DNA from: JARRKC01 sp963723965
Lineage (GTDB): Bacteria; Acidobacteriota; UBA6911; RPQK01; JAPXNP01
Length of the DNA stretch: 64,000 nucleotides
Assembly (NCBI GenBank): GCA_963723965.1
Contig: CAVRSV010000007.1
Location: forward strand, 682,001 to 746,000
Reading direction: 5' to 3'
Part shown: in pieces, positions 17,706-26,177 of the stretch
How positions within the stretch are numbered: position 1 is the stretch's first letter
Layout: each line of letters begins with the position of its first letter
The notes under the pieces: generated by a model
What the model was told of the DNA's origin: nothing
The model's input: the letters and a program-made list of their open reading frames with translations, nothing else
Databases searched by the model: none
Made by a program: the position numbers and the translations under genes

Positions 17706-18434
17706 ATGCCCTCAGAGCTGCGCTTCCAGGCTCGCACGGACAAGGGTCTAGTCCGCGCCAACAACGAGGATTCTTACCTCGCCCGTGAAGAGGGCAGGCT
17801 CTTTGCCGTGTGCGACGGACTCGGCGGACACGCGGCCGGGGAGATCGCCAGCCGCATTGCCATCGACACGCTGAATGAGAAAGTCCACGACGGGGCCGAT
17901 GGCTCCTCCCGAATCCTGAGTGAAGCCGTCGAAGAGGCCAACCGGAAGATCCTTCGGGACCAGCAGCAGAACCCGCAGAATCTTGGAATGGGGACCACCC
18001 TGAGCGCTCTCTGGCTTCCGGTTGCCGACCAGTCGAAGGCCTGGGTCGCTCATATCGGAGACAGCCGGATCTATCAGCTGCGGGAAGGGGAGCTGGCGCA
18101 GCTGACCGAGGATCATTCTCCGGTCTACCGGCTGTTCAAGGAAGGCACGCTGAGCAAAGACCAGATCCGCATGCACCCGCAGAAGAACCTGATCGAGCGG
18201 TCCCTCGGTCTGACCACGGCCGTACAGTGCGATATCTTCGCAGTCGAAACCAAGCCTCGCGATCGTTATCTGCTGTGCACCGACGGGCTCAGCGATTCCC
18301 TGTCCGATGCCGAGATCGGCGAGGTCCTGCAGTCGGAAGAGTGGGCAGAGGTCGCCCCCAGACTCATCCGGGGCGCGCTCGAACGCGGCGGATTCGACAA
18401 CATCACGGTGGTGATCGTGGAGATCACGGGCTGA
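17706..18434 (+). CDS. PP2C-family Ser/Thr protein phosphatase (Stp1/PrpC type)
   Basis: 242 aa, soluble, minimal bacterial PP2C. Metal-binding motifs appear in order: GLVRANNEDSYLA, LFAVCDGLGGHAAGEIAS, MGTTLSAL, AWVAHIGDSRIYQL, LLCTDGLSDSLSD and GGFDNITVVIVE. It removes phosphate from Ser/Thr targets of Hanks-type kinases. The usual partner kinase, FHA protein or ftsW/pbp genes are not adjacent; only the small zinc-ribbon membrane protein accompanies it. It converges on the GtrA gene with a 4-nt gap. Confidence 0.93.
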   Translation: MPSELRFQARTDKGLVRANNEDSYLAREEGRLFAVCDGLGGHAAGEIASRIAIDTLNEKVHDGADGSSRILSEAVEEANRKILRDQQQNPQNLGMGTTLSALWLPVADQSKAWVAHIGDSRIYQLREGELAQLTEDHSPVYRLFKEGTLSKDQIRMHPQKNLIERSLGLTTAVQCDIFAVETKPRDRYLLCTDGLSDSLSDAEIGEVLQSEEWAEVAPRLIRGALERGGFDNITVVIVEITG

Positions 18435-18438
18435 GGCT

Positions 18439-18849
18439 TCACTCCGTCGAGCCGGCGCGACAGTCAGGGCGGAAGATCAGGTAGTGCCCCCACAGGAAAT
18501 TGGCGACCGAGCAGACTCCCACGGCCGTTGCTCCGGCAGCCATCACGGGCAACTGCAGCGACTCCACCAGAACCGTGACGGCGAGAGCATTTCCCACCAG
18601 TGACGTGATCCCGTTGAGAAGGTGGAATCGAATGAGGCGGCTGAAGGTGCCCCGAATGCCGTCTCCGGGACGATCCCGCCACGTCCAGCGTTGATGCCAC
18701 AGGAAATTGTGCAGCACGGCGGTCTCCACGGCGGCCAGGGTCGCCCAGAGGTAGGGCCACCGGTAGTACTGGACCAGCAGTGCCAGCATGCTCATCTGGA
18801 CGCCGAAGCCGATCACCCCTACGACGTTGAACCTGAGGAAACGCAGCAT
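18439..18849 (-). CDS. GtrA-like polytopic membrane protein
   Basis: 136 aa with four predicted membrane helices (FNVVGVIGFGVQMSMLAL, ATLAAVETAVLHNFLW, LLNGITSLVGNALAVTVLV, ATAVGVCSVANFLWGHYLI). NFLWHQRWTWRDR between helices 2 and 3 is the GtrA-family signature. These proteins are thought to help move undecaprenyl-linked sugars across the membrane. It begins 9 nt after the CDP-alcohol transferase, which fits a joint role in making a lipid or glycolipid. Confidence 0.85.
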   Translation of the reverse strand: MLRFLRFNVVGVIGFGVQMSMLALLVQYYRWPYLWATLAAVETAVLHNFLWHQRWTWRDRPGDGIRGTFSRLIRFHLLNGITSLVGNALAVTVLVESLQLPVMAAGATAVGVCSVANFLWGHYLIFRPDCRAGSTE

Positions 18850-18858
18850 CGGTCCGAC

Positions 18859-19560
18859 TCAGGCTCCGCGCCGTCGATCCCAGGTGTGCGGGCGCGTCTC
18901 CAACCGGTAGAGCCGTCTGGTCATCCTCCCGGCAGAGATCGCCAGAATGGAAAGCAGCACCACGACCCCCACGACGGCCCCCACATCGAAGAGAAGGAAC
19001 TGGCGGCCCGACAGGCTGACGACGGGATGCGTCGCCAGGAAGAAGTTCCCGACGATCATACCGATTCTCAGTTCGGTGGGGCCGACCAGGCCGAAGGAGA
19101 TCTTGAACTCTCCGGTTGCCGTCGTCGCCAGATAGACGTGGATATTCAGCAGCAAGTAGACGACCAGGAAGGCCGCTGCGGGCGCGACACTCATGAACCC
19201 ACCCAGAATCAGCCCGACGACGAGGATGGCCGCACCCAGGCTGTCCAGGATGTGGTCCACGTAGTAGCCGTAACGTGGGCGGAGTTGCCGGCGGAATCGG
19301 GCCAACGTGCCGTCCAGGCTGTCCCCGAACCAGTTCAACACGATCCCGAAGCTCGCCAGGTAGAGATAGCGGGTACTCGACTGCGCGGCGGAATAGCCAA
19401 GTGCCGCCAGAACCGTCCCGAGAACCCCGAGCAAGGTCAGGTGATCGGAGTTCAGCCAGTCGGGCATCCGGCCGGCCAGAGCCTGCAGGAGCGTTCTCTC
19501 GGCAGGCGCCAGGGCGCTTTGCTGGATTCGCCTGTGATTGTGTACGGTCATTGTCGCCAT
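18859..19560 (-). CDS. CDP-alcohol phosphatidyltransferase family membrane enzyme
   Basis: 233 aa from ATG 19560, selected for the GGAAGGA site 8 nt upstream; the frame stays open further but without conserved sequence. The CDP-alcohol motif DG-x2-AR-x8-G-x3-D-x3-D is complete (DSLDGTLARFRRQL then YGYYVDHILD), so the enzyme should be active. Five to six helices follow. It transfers a phosphoalcohol from a CDP-activated donor to an acceptor alcohol; the acceptor is unknown. Operon with the GtrA-like gene. Confidence 0.87.
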   Translation of the reverse strand: MATMTVHNHRRIQQSALAPAERTLLQALAGRMPDWLNSDHLTLLGVLGTVLAALGYSAAQSSTRYLYLASFGIVLNWFGDSLDGTLARFRRQLRPRYGYYVDHILDSLGAAILVVGLILGGFMSVAPAAAFLVVYLLLNIHVYLATTATGEFKISFGLVGPTELRIGMIVGNFFLATHPVVSLSGRQFLLFDVGAVVGVVVLLSILAISAGRMTRRLYRLETRPHTWDRRRGA

Positions 19561-19745
19561 TCCGGGTTCCTTCCTCGATTGCTTCGAGCTCAGTACACCG
19601 AACCGGTCGTGAGCTCCCGGCTCTCCACTAAGCAAGAAGTGAACCCAAGACGACAAGTCCCCAGTTGTGGGGCTTTCTGCACTCCGGATGCAATGAAAGC
19701 TTGCGGCTGGCGCAACGCTTCCACCTGCGGAGATAAGGACTGGCC

Positions 19746-19880
19746 TTAACAGGGGTTGATGTTACACGATCTCAAGAACTCCCGGTCTTCGGCGGTGAGT
19801 TTCCACCACAGCCGGCTGGCGTCTTTTCCGTCCTGAGACTGCTTTTCGATTTCCTCTCGACTGCTCATTGCTTTGCCCAT
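19746..19880 (-). CDS. 44-aa hypothetical protein
   Basis: A short reading frame ATG 19880 to TAA 19746. The product is charged at the N-terminus (SSREEIEKQSQDGKD) and ends with a Trp/Phe-containing helix RLWWKLTAEDREFLRSC. The ordered charge pattern and the W-x-L-T-x-x-D-R-x-F-L-R-S-C block look like a real small protein rather than chance. The ribosome site is weak. It lies ~185 nt upstream of the CDP-alcohol transferase on the same strand. No function assigned. Confidence 0.5.
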   Translation of the reverse strand: MGKAMSSREEIEKQSQDGKDASRLWWKLTAEDREFLRSCNINPC

Positions 19881-19939
19881 CCAATTCCCACTGATTCAAG
19901 ATGACGGAACAGGGCAAAAGTTGTCGTCAATGTGCAGTC

Positions 19940-20422
19940 CTACTCCGTTTCGATCGTAGAGAGGACCCGCTCCAGGAAGCGGACGGCGGCCTCGTGAATC
20001 CCGGGACTCGTGCTCTCTCGGGGACCTGCGACATTCAGCGTCGAGATCCGCTGCCTCTCGATCCAGTTCGATACCCCTGCGGCAGAAGGGTCCCGGTCCA
20101 GGTCCACCACCAGCACCGGGCGCCGCCACCTGGAAGCCAGTTCCAGGGTCAACCCGGTCCCTCCCCTGGGATCACCCCGACAAATGATCAGCGTCCCGTC
20201 CGAATCCCTCACGTTCCATTCGGTTCGCTGCTCGTACGCCGCCTCGGGAGTCTCGGTCAGCGGATAGCGGTCCGGAATCCGGCCGTCCTCGGCCCGGCGT
20301 CCTTGCGGGCACCACCCTCCGGCCGCCATCCCGGACGCCAGGGCGACGTCGAGAGCAGCACGATCCACCCCCGTTTGCCCCCCGGATACGATCCGCGTCA
20401 GATCGGGCCTTCCGCCCGGCAT
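19940..20422 (-). CDS. Putative molybdenum carrier family protein
   Basis: 160 aa from ATG 20422. It opens with TRIVSGGQTGVDRAALDVAL and continues with GGWCPQGRRAEDG, YPLTETPEAAYEQRTEWNVR and GTLIICRGDPRGGTGLTLEL, the pattern of the Rossmann-like MoCo-carrier/DprA-LOG superfamily. Members of this group bind molybdenum cofactor or nucleotides; activity here is unknown. There are no molybdenum-enzyme genes in the window, so the family name should not be taken as function. Divergent from xylA. Confidence 0.75.
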   Translation of the reverse strand: MPGGRPDLTRIVSGGQTGVDRAALDVALASGMAAGGWCPQGRRAEDGRIPDRYPLTETPEAAYEQRTEWNVRDSDGTLIICRGDPRGGTGLTLELASRWRRPVLVVDLDRDPSAAGVSNWIERQRISTLNVAGPRESTSPGIHEAAVRFLERVLSTIETE

Positions 20423-20520
20423 GAACGTTGGAGCCGGCACTGTTGGAGAATAGCGTTTCGGGCAACACTGTGGAAGCGGATACCCGAGGACAGCCGGTCT
20501 CAGGGGGGACCAGGAAAGGC

Positions 20521-20526
20521 TATAAT
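20521..20526 (+). promoter_or_regulatory. -10 element of the xylA transcript
   Basis: A consensus TATAAT stands 56 nt before the xylA start, leaving a leader of about 50 nt with the GAGGAGAG ribosome site. No convincing -35 was found at the expected distance. Confidence 0.5.
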
Positions 20527-20582
20527 CCAACCATCAATGACTTTTGACCGCAGGATCGGCAAAAACGCGAGAGGAGAGAACG

Positions 20583-21752
20583 ATGGATCAGTATCAGCCA
20601 AAACCTGAGCACAAATTCACATTCGGTCTGTGGACCGTCGGCAGTGTCGGATCGGACCCGTTCGGCACGGCGGTGCGCAAGGCCCTTTCGCCCGTCGAAA
20701 TCGTCCACCTCCTCGCCGAGGTCGGCGCGTGGGGGGTCAATTTCCACGACAACGACCTTGTGCCCATCACGGCCACACCTGCCGAGCGGGACAAGATCGT
20801 TCGCGATTTCAAACAGGCCCTGCAGAAGACGGGCCTGGTGGTCCCAATGGCCACGACCAACCTGTTCAGCGACCCGGCCTTTCGGGACGGAGCCTTCACG
20901 GCCAACGATCCGGAAATTCGGGCCTACGCTCTTCAGAAGACGATGAACGCCATCGATCTCGGTGTCGAGTTGGGTGCGAAGATCTATGTCTTCTGGGGTG
21001 GTCGCGAAGGCGTCGAAAGCGACGCTTCGAAGAATCCCGCCGAGTCCCTCAAACGCTTCCGCGAAGCACTGAATTTCTTGACGGACTATGTCCTCGATCA
21101 GAAGTACGACCTGAAGTTTGCTCTCGAGCCCAAGCCCAACGAGCCGCGGGGCGACATCTTTCTTCCCACGGTCGGTTCCATGCTCGCCCTGATCGAAACG
21201 CTGGATCATCCCGAGATGATCGGGGTCAACCCGGAAGTCGCCCACGAACACATGGCGGGACTCAACTTCACCCACGCCGTCGCCCAGGCCTGGGATGCCG
21301 GCAAGCTCTTCCACATCGACCTCAACGACCAGGCCTTCGGTCGATACGACCAGGACTTCCGTTTCGGGTCGCACAACCCCAAGTCCGCCTTCTACCTGGT
21401 CAAGTTTCTCGAGGACGTCGGCTACTCCGGCTCCCGGCATTTCGACGCGCATGCGTACCGGACCTCCGACTACGGAGATGTGAAGGAGTTCGCACGGGGC
21501 TGCATGCGAACCTATCTGATCCTGAAGGACAAGGCCGCCCAGTTCCGGAAGGACCCCGAGATCCAGGCCGTCCTGGCCGAAGTCAACGCCGACGACGGAT
21601 CCATGGACGGGTTCAAGGGGAAGTACTCCGCCGATAAGGCGAAGAACCTGAAAGCCCATGCCTTCGATCGGGTGGTGCTGGGCGGTCGCGGCAAACCCTA
21701 TGAACAGCTGGACCAGCTGGTGACGGAACTGTTGCTGGGAGTGCGGGGCTAA
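20583..21752 (+). CDS. xylA: Xylose isomerase, class I (actinobacterial type)
   Basis: 389 aa; interconverts D-xylose and D-xylulose, and glucose and fructose. The short N-terminus KPEHKFTFGLWTVG and length are those of the Streptomyces-type class I enzyme. Active-site blocks are WGVNFHDNDLVP (catalytic His-Asp), YVFWGGREG, FALEPKPNEPRGD (metal Glu), GVNPEVAHEHMAGL and LFHIDLNDQ. Start ATG has a GAGGAGAGA site. No xylulokinase or transporter is nearby. Two lipoprotein genes follow closely (16 and 18 nt), perhaps in one operon. Confidence 0.95.
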   Translation: MDQYQPKPEHKFTFGLWTVGSVGSDPFGTAVRKALSPVEIVHLLAEVGAWGVNFHDNDLVPITATPAERDKIVRDFKQALQKTGLVVPMATTNLFSDPAFRDGAFTANDPEIRAYALQKTMNAIDLGVELGAKIYVFWGGREGVESDASKNPAESLKRFREALNFLTDYVLDQKYDLKFALEPKPNEPRGDIFLPTVGSMLALIETLDHPEMIGVNPEVAHEHMAGLNFTHAVAQAWDAGKLFHIDLNDQAFGRYDQDFRFGSHNPKSAFYLVKFLEDVGYSGSRHFDAHAYRTSDYGDVKEFARGCMRTYLILKDKAAQFRKDPEIQAVLAEVNADDGSMDGFKGKYSADKAKNLKAHAFDRVVLGGRGKPYEQLDQLVTELLLGVRG

Positions 21753-21768
21753 CTCGGGAACGAGGATC

Positions 21769-22326
21769 ATGGCTGAGAAACACCTCGCGCGGATGATCCG
21801 ACTGGTCATCCCCGCCGTGTTGCTGACGGGCTGGCTGATTCTGGGGGCCTGTTCCACGCCTGCCGAAAACTCCCCGCAGGGGGCGGGCGTGGCCGGCCCC
21901 GAAACTCAGGCCGCAGGAAAGATTCGCGAACTGGTCCAGAGCTGGGCCGCAGATCTCAACCGGGGCAATGCGGCGGCGGCCGCTTCCATCTATGCTCCGG
22001 ACGTACTCTACATGCCGCCCGGTCAACCCGCCCTGCAGGGGCGCGAGAAGGTCCAGGAGTTCCTGGACCGGCTTCTGCCGGGCGGCCGGTCCTCTTTTTC
22101 TTACAGCTCGCGAGAGATCCAAGTCTCGGGAGGACTGGCTTACGAACGGGGTGTCTTCGTGATGACGTTGACCCAGGACGGAGCGGCATCCCAGTCCGAG
22201 AACGGCAATCTGCTGCGCCTGTTCCAGCTCAGCGCCGACGGGGCCTGGCAGGTCACCCGGGAGATCTGGAATGTCAGCCTGACCTCGGCGGGCACTGAAC
22301 GGCAGGGCGCTTCTTCCCGTCAGTGA
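21769..22326 (+). CDS. Lipoprotein with SnoaL/NTF2-like (DUF4440-type) domain
   Basis: 185 aa. A signal peptide ends in the lipobox LILGACS (Cys near residue 28). The body has the NTF2-like pattern IRELVQSWAADLNRGNAAAA, SIYAPDVLYMPPGQPALQGR and EKVQEFLDRLL, with the family's terminal beta-sheet including FQLSADGAWQVTREIWN. Such proteins bind small ligands or lack known activity. Located 16 nt after xylA. Confidence 0.78.
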   Translation: MAEKHLARMIRLVIPAVLLTGWLILGACSTPAENSPQGAGVAGPETQAAGKIRELVQSWAADLNRGNAAAAASIYAPDVLYMPPGQPALQGREKVQEFLDRLLPGGRSSFSYSSREIQVSGGLAYERGVFVMTLTQDGAASQSENGNLLRLFQLSADGAWQVTREIWNVSLTSAGTERQGASSRQ

Positions 22327-22344
22327 TGGGAAACGGAGGATTCC

Positions 22345-22719
22345 ATGAATGCTCACAGGTCACTTGCCCCTTGGGCCGTTCTGGGCGCCCTCATGGCCGT
22401 GTTGTTGCTTTCCGCCTGCGGCGCCCGCCGAGTCAACCAGATCTTGAGCGACCCGACCAAGTACGCCCGCAGTGACGTGAAGCTCCAGGGCACGGTGACC
22501 GAGAGCTTCTCCGTCCTGGGCAAGGGAGCTTACCAGCTCAGTGACGGGACGGGACGGATCTGGGTCGTCTCGAAGAGCGGAGTTCCCCGCAAGGGTGCCA
22601 GAGTGTCCGTGAAAGGCCGCGTTCGAGAAGCCTTCGATCTGGGGGGACTGGTCTCCCTTCCCAAGGGTCTGGACTCCGGCGTGGTCCTGGTCGAATCCTC
22701 GCACAAGGCCAAAGACTGA
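22345..22719 (+). CDS. Small lipoprotein with predicted OB-fold
   Basis: 124 aa. The lipobox is LLLSAC at about residue 25. The mature part (DVKLQGTVTESFSVLGKGAY, QLSDGTGRIWVVS, GARVSVKGRVREAF) is all-beta and resembles the OB-fold of tRNA_anti/NirD-like cytochrome c biogenesis relatives. Function unknown. It follows the NTF2-like lipoprotein by 18 nt and converges on the acyltransferase gene. Confidence 0.7.
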   Translation: MNAHRSLAPWAVLGALMAVLLLSACGARRVNQILSDPTKYARSDVKLQGTVTESFSVLGKGAYQLSDGTGRIWVVSKSGVPRKGARVSVKGRVREAFDLGGLVSLPKGLDSGVVLVESSHKAKD

Positions 22720-22792
22720 GCTTCCGCACCCCGCACTTAGGCTCCTCCTCGTTCCACGGGGGAGCAAGGAAACGCCGAAGGGCGAAGGGCAC

Positions 22793-22825
22793 CTAGAAAC
22801 TAGAAACTCGAAACTCGGAACTCAG
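22793..22825. repeat. Heptamer tandem repeat, locus C (CTAGAAA family)
   Basis: Units CTAGAAA, CTAGAAA, CTCGAAA, CTCGGAA, then CTCAG. This is the same family as locus A, in the opposite orientation. The last ~9 codons and the stop codon of the minus-strand acyltransferase are written by the repeat. Confidence 0.88.
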
Positions 22826-23620
22826 CCCCTCGAACATCCCCTGCACGGCATCGTGCAGCTCTTTGGCCAGGACGATCCGATCTCGATCCGCGCCGGATCG
22901 AGGTTCGCCGAAGACGACCTGCGCACGGATTCCGTTCAAGCCGAACAGCCGCCAAAGATGACGGACGAAGTTGTGGTCCTTCCAGTAGGCGATGTCTTCG
23001 GACACGGAAATCGCGGGATCGGAAGAACTCCAGCGGATGGCGATCGGGACGATGGGGGCTCCGGACTCCAACACAGGCTCCAGCAGCGCAGGATGGAAAC
23101 GCCGCACACCCTCGCCGCCGCTGGTCGTCCCCTCCAGGAAGATGCAGACCCGGCAGCCGGACTGAAGCCGTTCACGGATCTCGCCCATGCTCAGCAGCAT
23201 CCGGCGCGTGCGCGAACGCTGGAGGAAGACCTGCTCGGTCGTCCGGGCGAGAAAGCCGATTCCCGGCCAGGATGCGATCTCCGCCTTGGCCACGAAAACT
23301 GCGGGGGCCAGCGAGGCGAGAAGCAGAATGTCCAGATAGCTCTGGTGATTGGGGACCAGGCACGAGCCGACCGGCGGCGTGGGGCCCCGAACGGTTTTCT
23401 CGAGCCCGAGCCGCCGGCAGATGGCCTCGGCCCATCGACGGAATAGCCGCAAGGCCTCCTCGCGTCCTGCCATCTTCGGCCGCCCCCATCTCCTGATCAT
23501 CAGCAGGGCCAGCAGGTAGAGCGTCAGGAAGAGGACGAAACCAAGACGCAGGACCGCCCTCAGGGGGTTGGAGCGTCGCCTGCCCACGCCGACGGGAGCG
23601 CTGGAGTTCTTCATCGGCAT
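22793..23620 (-). CDS. olsA: 1-acyl-sn-glycerol-3-phosphate acyltransferase family (OlsA/PlsC-like)
   Basis: 275 aa with one N-terminal membrane helix (VLRLGFVLFLTLYLLALLMI). PlsC motifs are present: NHQSYLD (HxxxxD) and IFLEGTTSGGEGVRRF (the FPEGTxS-like block, here LEGTTS). It starts 3 nt after the stop of the olsB-like gene. That pairing, a GNAT-type N-acyltransferase followed by a PlsC-type O-acyltransferase, is the classical olsB-olsA order of ornithine-lipid synthesis, so an O-acyltransferase acting on a lyso-aminolipid is the likely role. The C-terminal tail SSEFRVSSF is encoded by the heptamer repeat and is not part of the enzyme fold. Confidence 0.82.
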   Translation of the reverse strand: MPMKNSSAPVGVGRRRSNPLRAVLRLGFVLFLTLYLLALLMIRRWGRPKMAGREEALRLFRRWAEAICRRLGLEKTVRGPTPPVGSCLVPNHQSYLDILLLASLAPAVFVAKAEIASWPGIGFLARTTEQVFLQRSRTRRMLLSMGEIRERLQSGCRVCIFLEGTTSGGEGVRRFHPALLEPVLESGAPIVPIAIRWSSSDPAISVSEDIAYWKDHNFVRHLWRLFGLNGIRAQVVFGEPRSGADRDRIVLAKELHDAVQGMFEGLSSEFRVSSF

Positions 23621-23623
23621 TCG

Positions 23624-24500
23624 CTAGACGACCACCCTGAGACTCGACAAAGTGACGCCCTGGGCATCCAGCATCACCAGGAAGTCAATGGTCCCGAACG
23701 CCCGGTCCATGGCTGGTTCGGAAAGCACCTTGGCCCCCAGCCGCAGATAGATCTTGAACAGCTTGGGCAGGGGGATAATCCTCCGCCCGCGGCGAAGGCG
23801 TCCCCGAATGCCGGGCCGCCGGATCCGACGGCCGACAGGCAAAATCCGGCCTCGCCTCCACCAGCAACTTCTCGTCGACGGATCCTTGACGACGGAGTGT
23901 CTCGAGCGCCCACCACCCCACGGCGGGATCCGTCGAGGTGATCGAACAGCAGCCAAACAGATAACGCTGATCGTGGAGATTGAGGTAGGCCCCCAGACCC
24001 AGCCAGAGCTGCAGGAGTGCGCGCGCGTTCCGATGCTCCGGCGACAGACAGGCCCGCCCGCACTCGGTCGCCCGGGCGAAGAGCGGGCGCATCTTCTCCA
24101 GGCAGAATTCCTGCGCCGAATAGGACCCCAGCGAGGAGAGCTCGGCCTTCGCCATCGTCTGGATACGATAGGTCCCGACCACCCGTCCGGTCGTCCTCTC
24201 CACCAGCACGAGGTGGGTCATCTGCGCATCGAAGGGATCCTCGTCCAGACCCGTCAGGGCGGACGTGGCCAGCCCCTCCCCGAGCTCCAGGTTGAAGATC
24301 TCGTAGCGCAACCTGAGGGCCAGTTCCAGGCAGCGCCGAGAACAGCAGAAACCGGTCACATATCGCGAGCCGGGCGGGCCCTCGACAGTCAGCAGATCGA
24401 TCTGCTCGCGGTAGCGCTCGAAATCGGAAACCTCACGGAGTTCCCGCATCCGGAAGGAGTCGATCGCACTCGAAACGGGCAAGAGCACCCCCTTGGGCAT
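23624..24500 (-). CDS. olsB: OlsB-like N-acyltransferase (GNAT/hemolysin-type), frameshifted near the 3' end
   Basis: Residues 1-~225 match the ornithine/amino-acid N-acyltransferase family: RYVTGFCCSRRCLELALRLR, YEIFNLELGEG, DPFDAQMTHLVLVERTTGRV, VGTYRIQTM, CGRACLSPEHRNARALLQLW and LFGCCSITSTDP. The frame then runs out of family sequence and stops at 23685. The missing C-terminal part (IPLPKLFKIYLRLGAKVLSE, DRAFGTIDFLVML) continues in the frame one base later and ends with TAG at 23624, 3 nt before the olsA start. The shift lies about 23775-23830, in C/G runs. Either an assembly indel or a real mutation; the close fit to the next gene supports one original gene. Confidence 0.8.
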
Positions 24501-24530
24501 CCCTTCCCGGCAGCCGCATCGGCTCCGGGA

Positions 24531-26177
24531 TCATGACGCCACGCTTGGCGGATAGGTCCGGCTGAGGCGAAAGTACCTCCAGCAATCGCGCAGCAGCCGA
24601 CCCGCAGATACACACGACGCACCCCGCGCGCGATTGAGCGAACCAATCCGGAACAGAATTCTGAACTGTCGGAACAACGTCTTGTAGGCCTCCCCCAGAG
24701 GCATCTCGGGATCCCAGATGTGCGTGGCCTCCGCCCCGGCACCATTGATTTCGATGATCTGAAAGTCCCGCCCCTCGGCCAGATCTTCGGGACTTCGGCT
24801 CCGCACGTCCAGCCTCCCGAAATAGAAGTCGGGCATGGAGGAGAAAATCGCGTCGAGCCGACGGGTCAGAGCCGGCGTCGCCAAACGGTCTCCCCGCCGA
24901 AACACCGCACCCTGACAGTGGTTGCCGGCAAAGACCAGGGGAAGCTGCTCTCCGGGATCGAGGATCCGGTCCAATTGCCCCTGAAACCGCCTGAAGTAGA
25001 CATGAGTGAAGAACCGAGCCCGCGGATCGGCCAGGATCAGCTCCCTCAGGGAAAGACGACCGTCTCCTTCCACACGGGGAAACTCCTTGATCGTCACCGA
25101 GAAGATCTGACCTGAGGCCTCACCGGGGACACGGTAGTACAGAATGCCGGCTTCGAAAGGACCTTCCGCGAACTCCTGCAGGAGCAGCCTTTGTGCGACG
25201 GGAAAGGCGGCCACGTATCGACGAAGCTCCGACTCGTCGCGAATCAGTCGGACTCCGGCGCCGCGCTGTCCGACATCCGGCTTGGCCACGAAGGGATAGT
25301 CGAGGCCGGCCGTTTTGAGGGTTTTGCGGAGGATCGGCAGGAGCTCATCGACGGGTCTCCCCGCCCGATCGAAGCGGATATAGCGGCACAGCAGGCCGCG
25401 CAGGGACCCCGGAACCAGATCCAGTATCTGGGCCTTCGATTCCCCGATCATGCCCCCTGAGTAAACCGAAGGGTTCGCCGCCGTGGGCAGGGTCAGACCT
25501 CGAAAGCGCACGGACAGCCAGAGGTAGTACAGGCCGACGGGAAAGTAGAACAGCGGAGCCGGCCAGAGCTCGAAGGCGGAGACGGCGGAGCGGACTTCCG
25601 GTGCGGCTTCACCCTTACGGCTGCGGGCGGCCAGCCTTTGAGCGACGATCAGAACCGCGAGACCGACGATCAGAACGGGCCATTTGAGGCTTCCCAGGGC
25701 CGGCAGTACAGCCTCGCCGAACTTCAGGGTCGCGGACAGGAGAAGAAAGGTCCAGACCAGGGAGGCGAAAACGACCACCAGGGCGAACCTGACGAAGGAG
25801 GCGCCAAACAGACCGGCACCGAGATAGGTCGGAAGCCGCATCCCCGGCATGAATCTCGAGACCAGGACAGCAGTAACGAGATTGCGATCGAAAAGCCTGC
25901 GCGCCTGGGCCACCCGTGCATCCGATATCCACCCCAGGGCCAGCGTCCGGGGTCCGATCAGCCGACCCAAGCCAAACAGGCCCAGATCTCCGACCGCAAT
26001 GCCGACGGAAACCCCGATGAGGGCGGTGGTAAAGCCGAGCCTGCCGTCGGCCACGAGGAGACCGCAGCCGACCGTGGTCGGATCTTCGAGGATGAAGGTG
26101 GACAAAGCGGCCACCAAACCCTGCAGAACGGGATGATCCGCCAGGGTCCGGGTCAGCTCCGCAAGCCACTGAACCAT
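24531..26177 (-). CDS. DedA-family membrane protein fused to an ATP-grasp ligase domain
   Basis: 548 aa from ATG 26177, with GGGGAG 9 nt upstream. Residues ~10-185 are a DedA/SNARE-associated domain: hydrophobic helices with LVAALSTFILEDPTTVGCGL, VGDLGLFGLGRLIG and the hallmark VSRFMPGMRLPTYLGAGLFG. After two further hydrophobic segments (to ~225) comes an ATP-grasp-like domain (~290-515), with KPDVGQRGAGVRLI, LLLQEFAEGPFEAGILYYRV and GRDFQIIEINGAG (metal-binding Glu/Asn). DedA proteins move polyprenyl-phosphate or phospholipids; ATP-grasp enzymes form amide-type bonds via acyl-phosphates. First gene of the putative aminolipid operon. I know of no characterised protein with this fusion. Confidence 0.82.
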   Translation of the reverse strand: MVQWLAELTRTLADHPVLQGLVAALSTFILEDPTTVGCGLLVADGRLGFTTALIGVSVGIAVGDLGLFGLGRLIGPRTLALGWISDARVAQARRLFDRNLVTAVLVSRFMPGMRLPTYLGAGLFGASFVRFALVVVFASLVWTFLLLSATLKFGEAVLPALGSLKWPVLIVGLAVLIVAQRLAARSRKGEAAPEVRSAVSAFELWPAPLFYFPVGLYYLWLSVRFRGLTLPTAANPSVYSGGMIGESKAQILDLVPGSLRGLLCRYIRFDRAGRPVDELLPILRKTLKTAGLDYPFVAKPDVGQRGAGVRLIRDESELRRYVAAFPVAQRLLLQEFAEGPFEAGILYYRVPGEASGQIFSVTIKEFPRVEGDGRLSLRELILADPRARFFTHVYFRRFQGQLDRILDPGEQLPLVFAGNHCQGAVFRRGDRLATPALTRRLDAIFSSMPDFYFGRLDVRSRSPEDLAEGRDFQIIEINGAGAEATHIWDPEMPLGEAYKTLFRQFRILFRIGSLNRARGASCVSAGRLLRDCWRYFRLSRTYPPSVAS

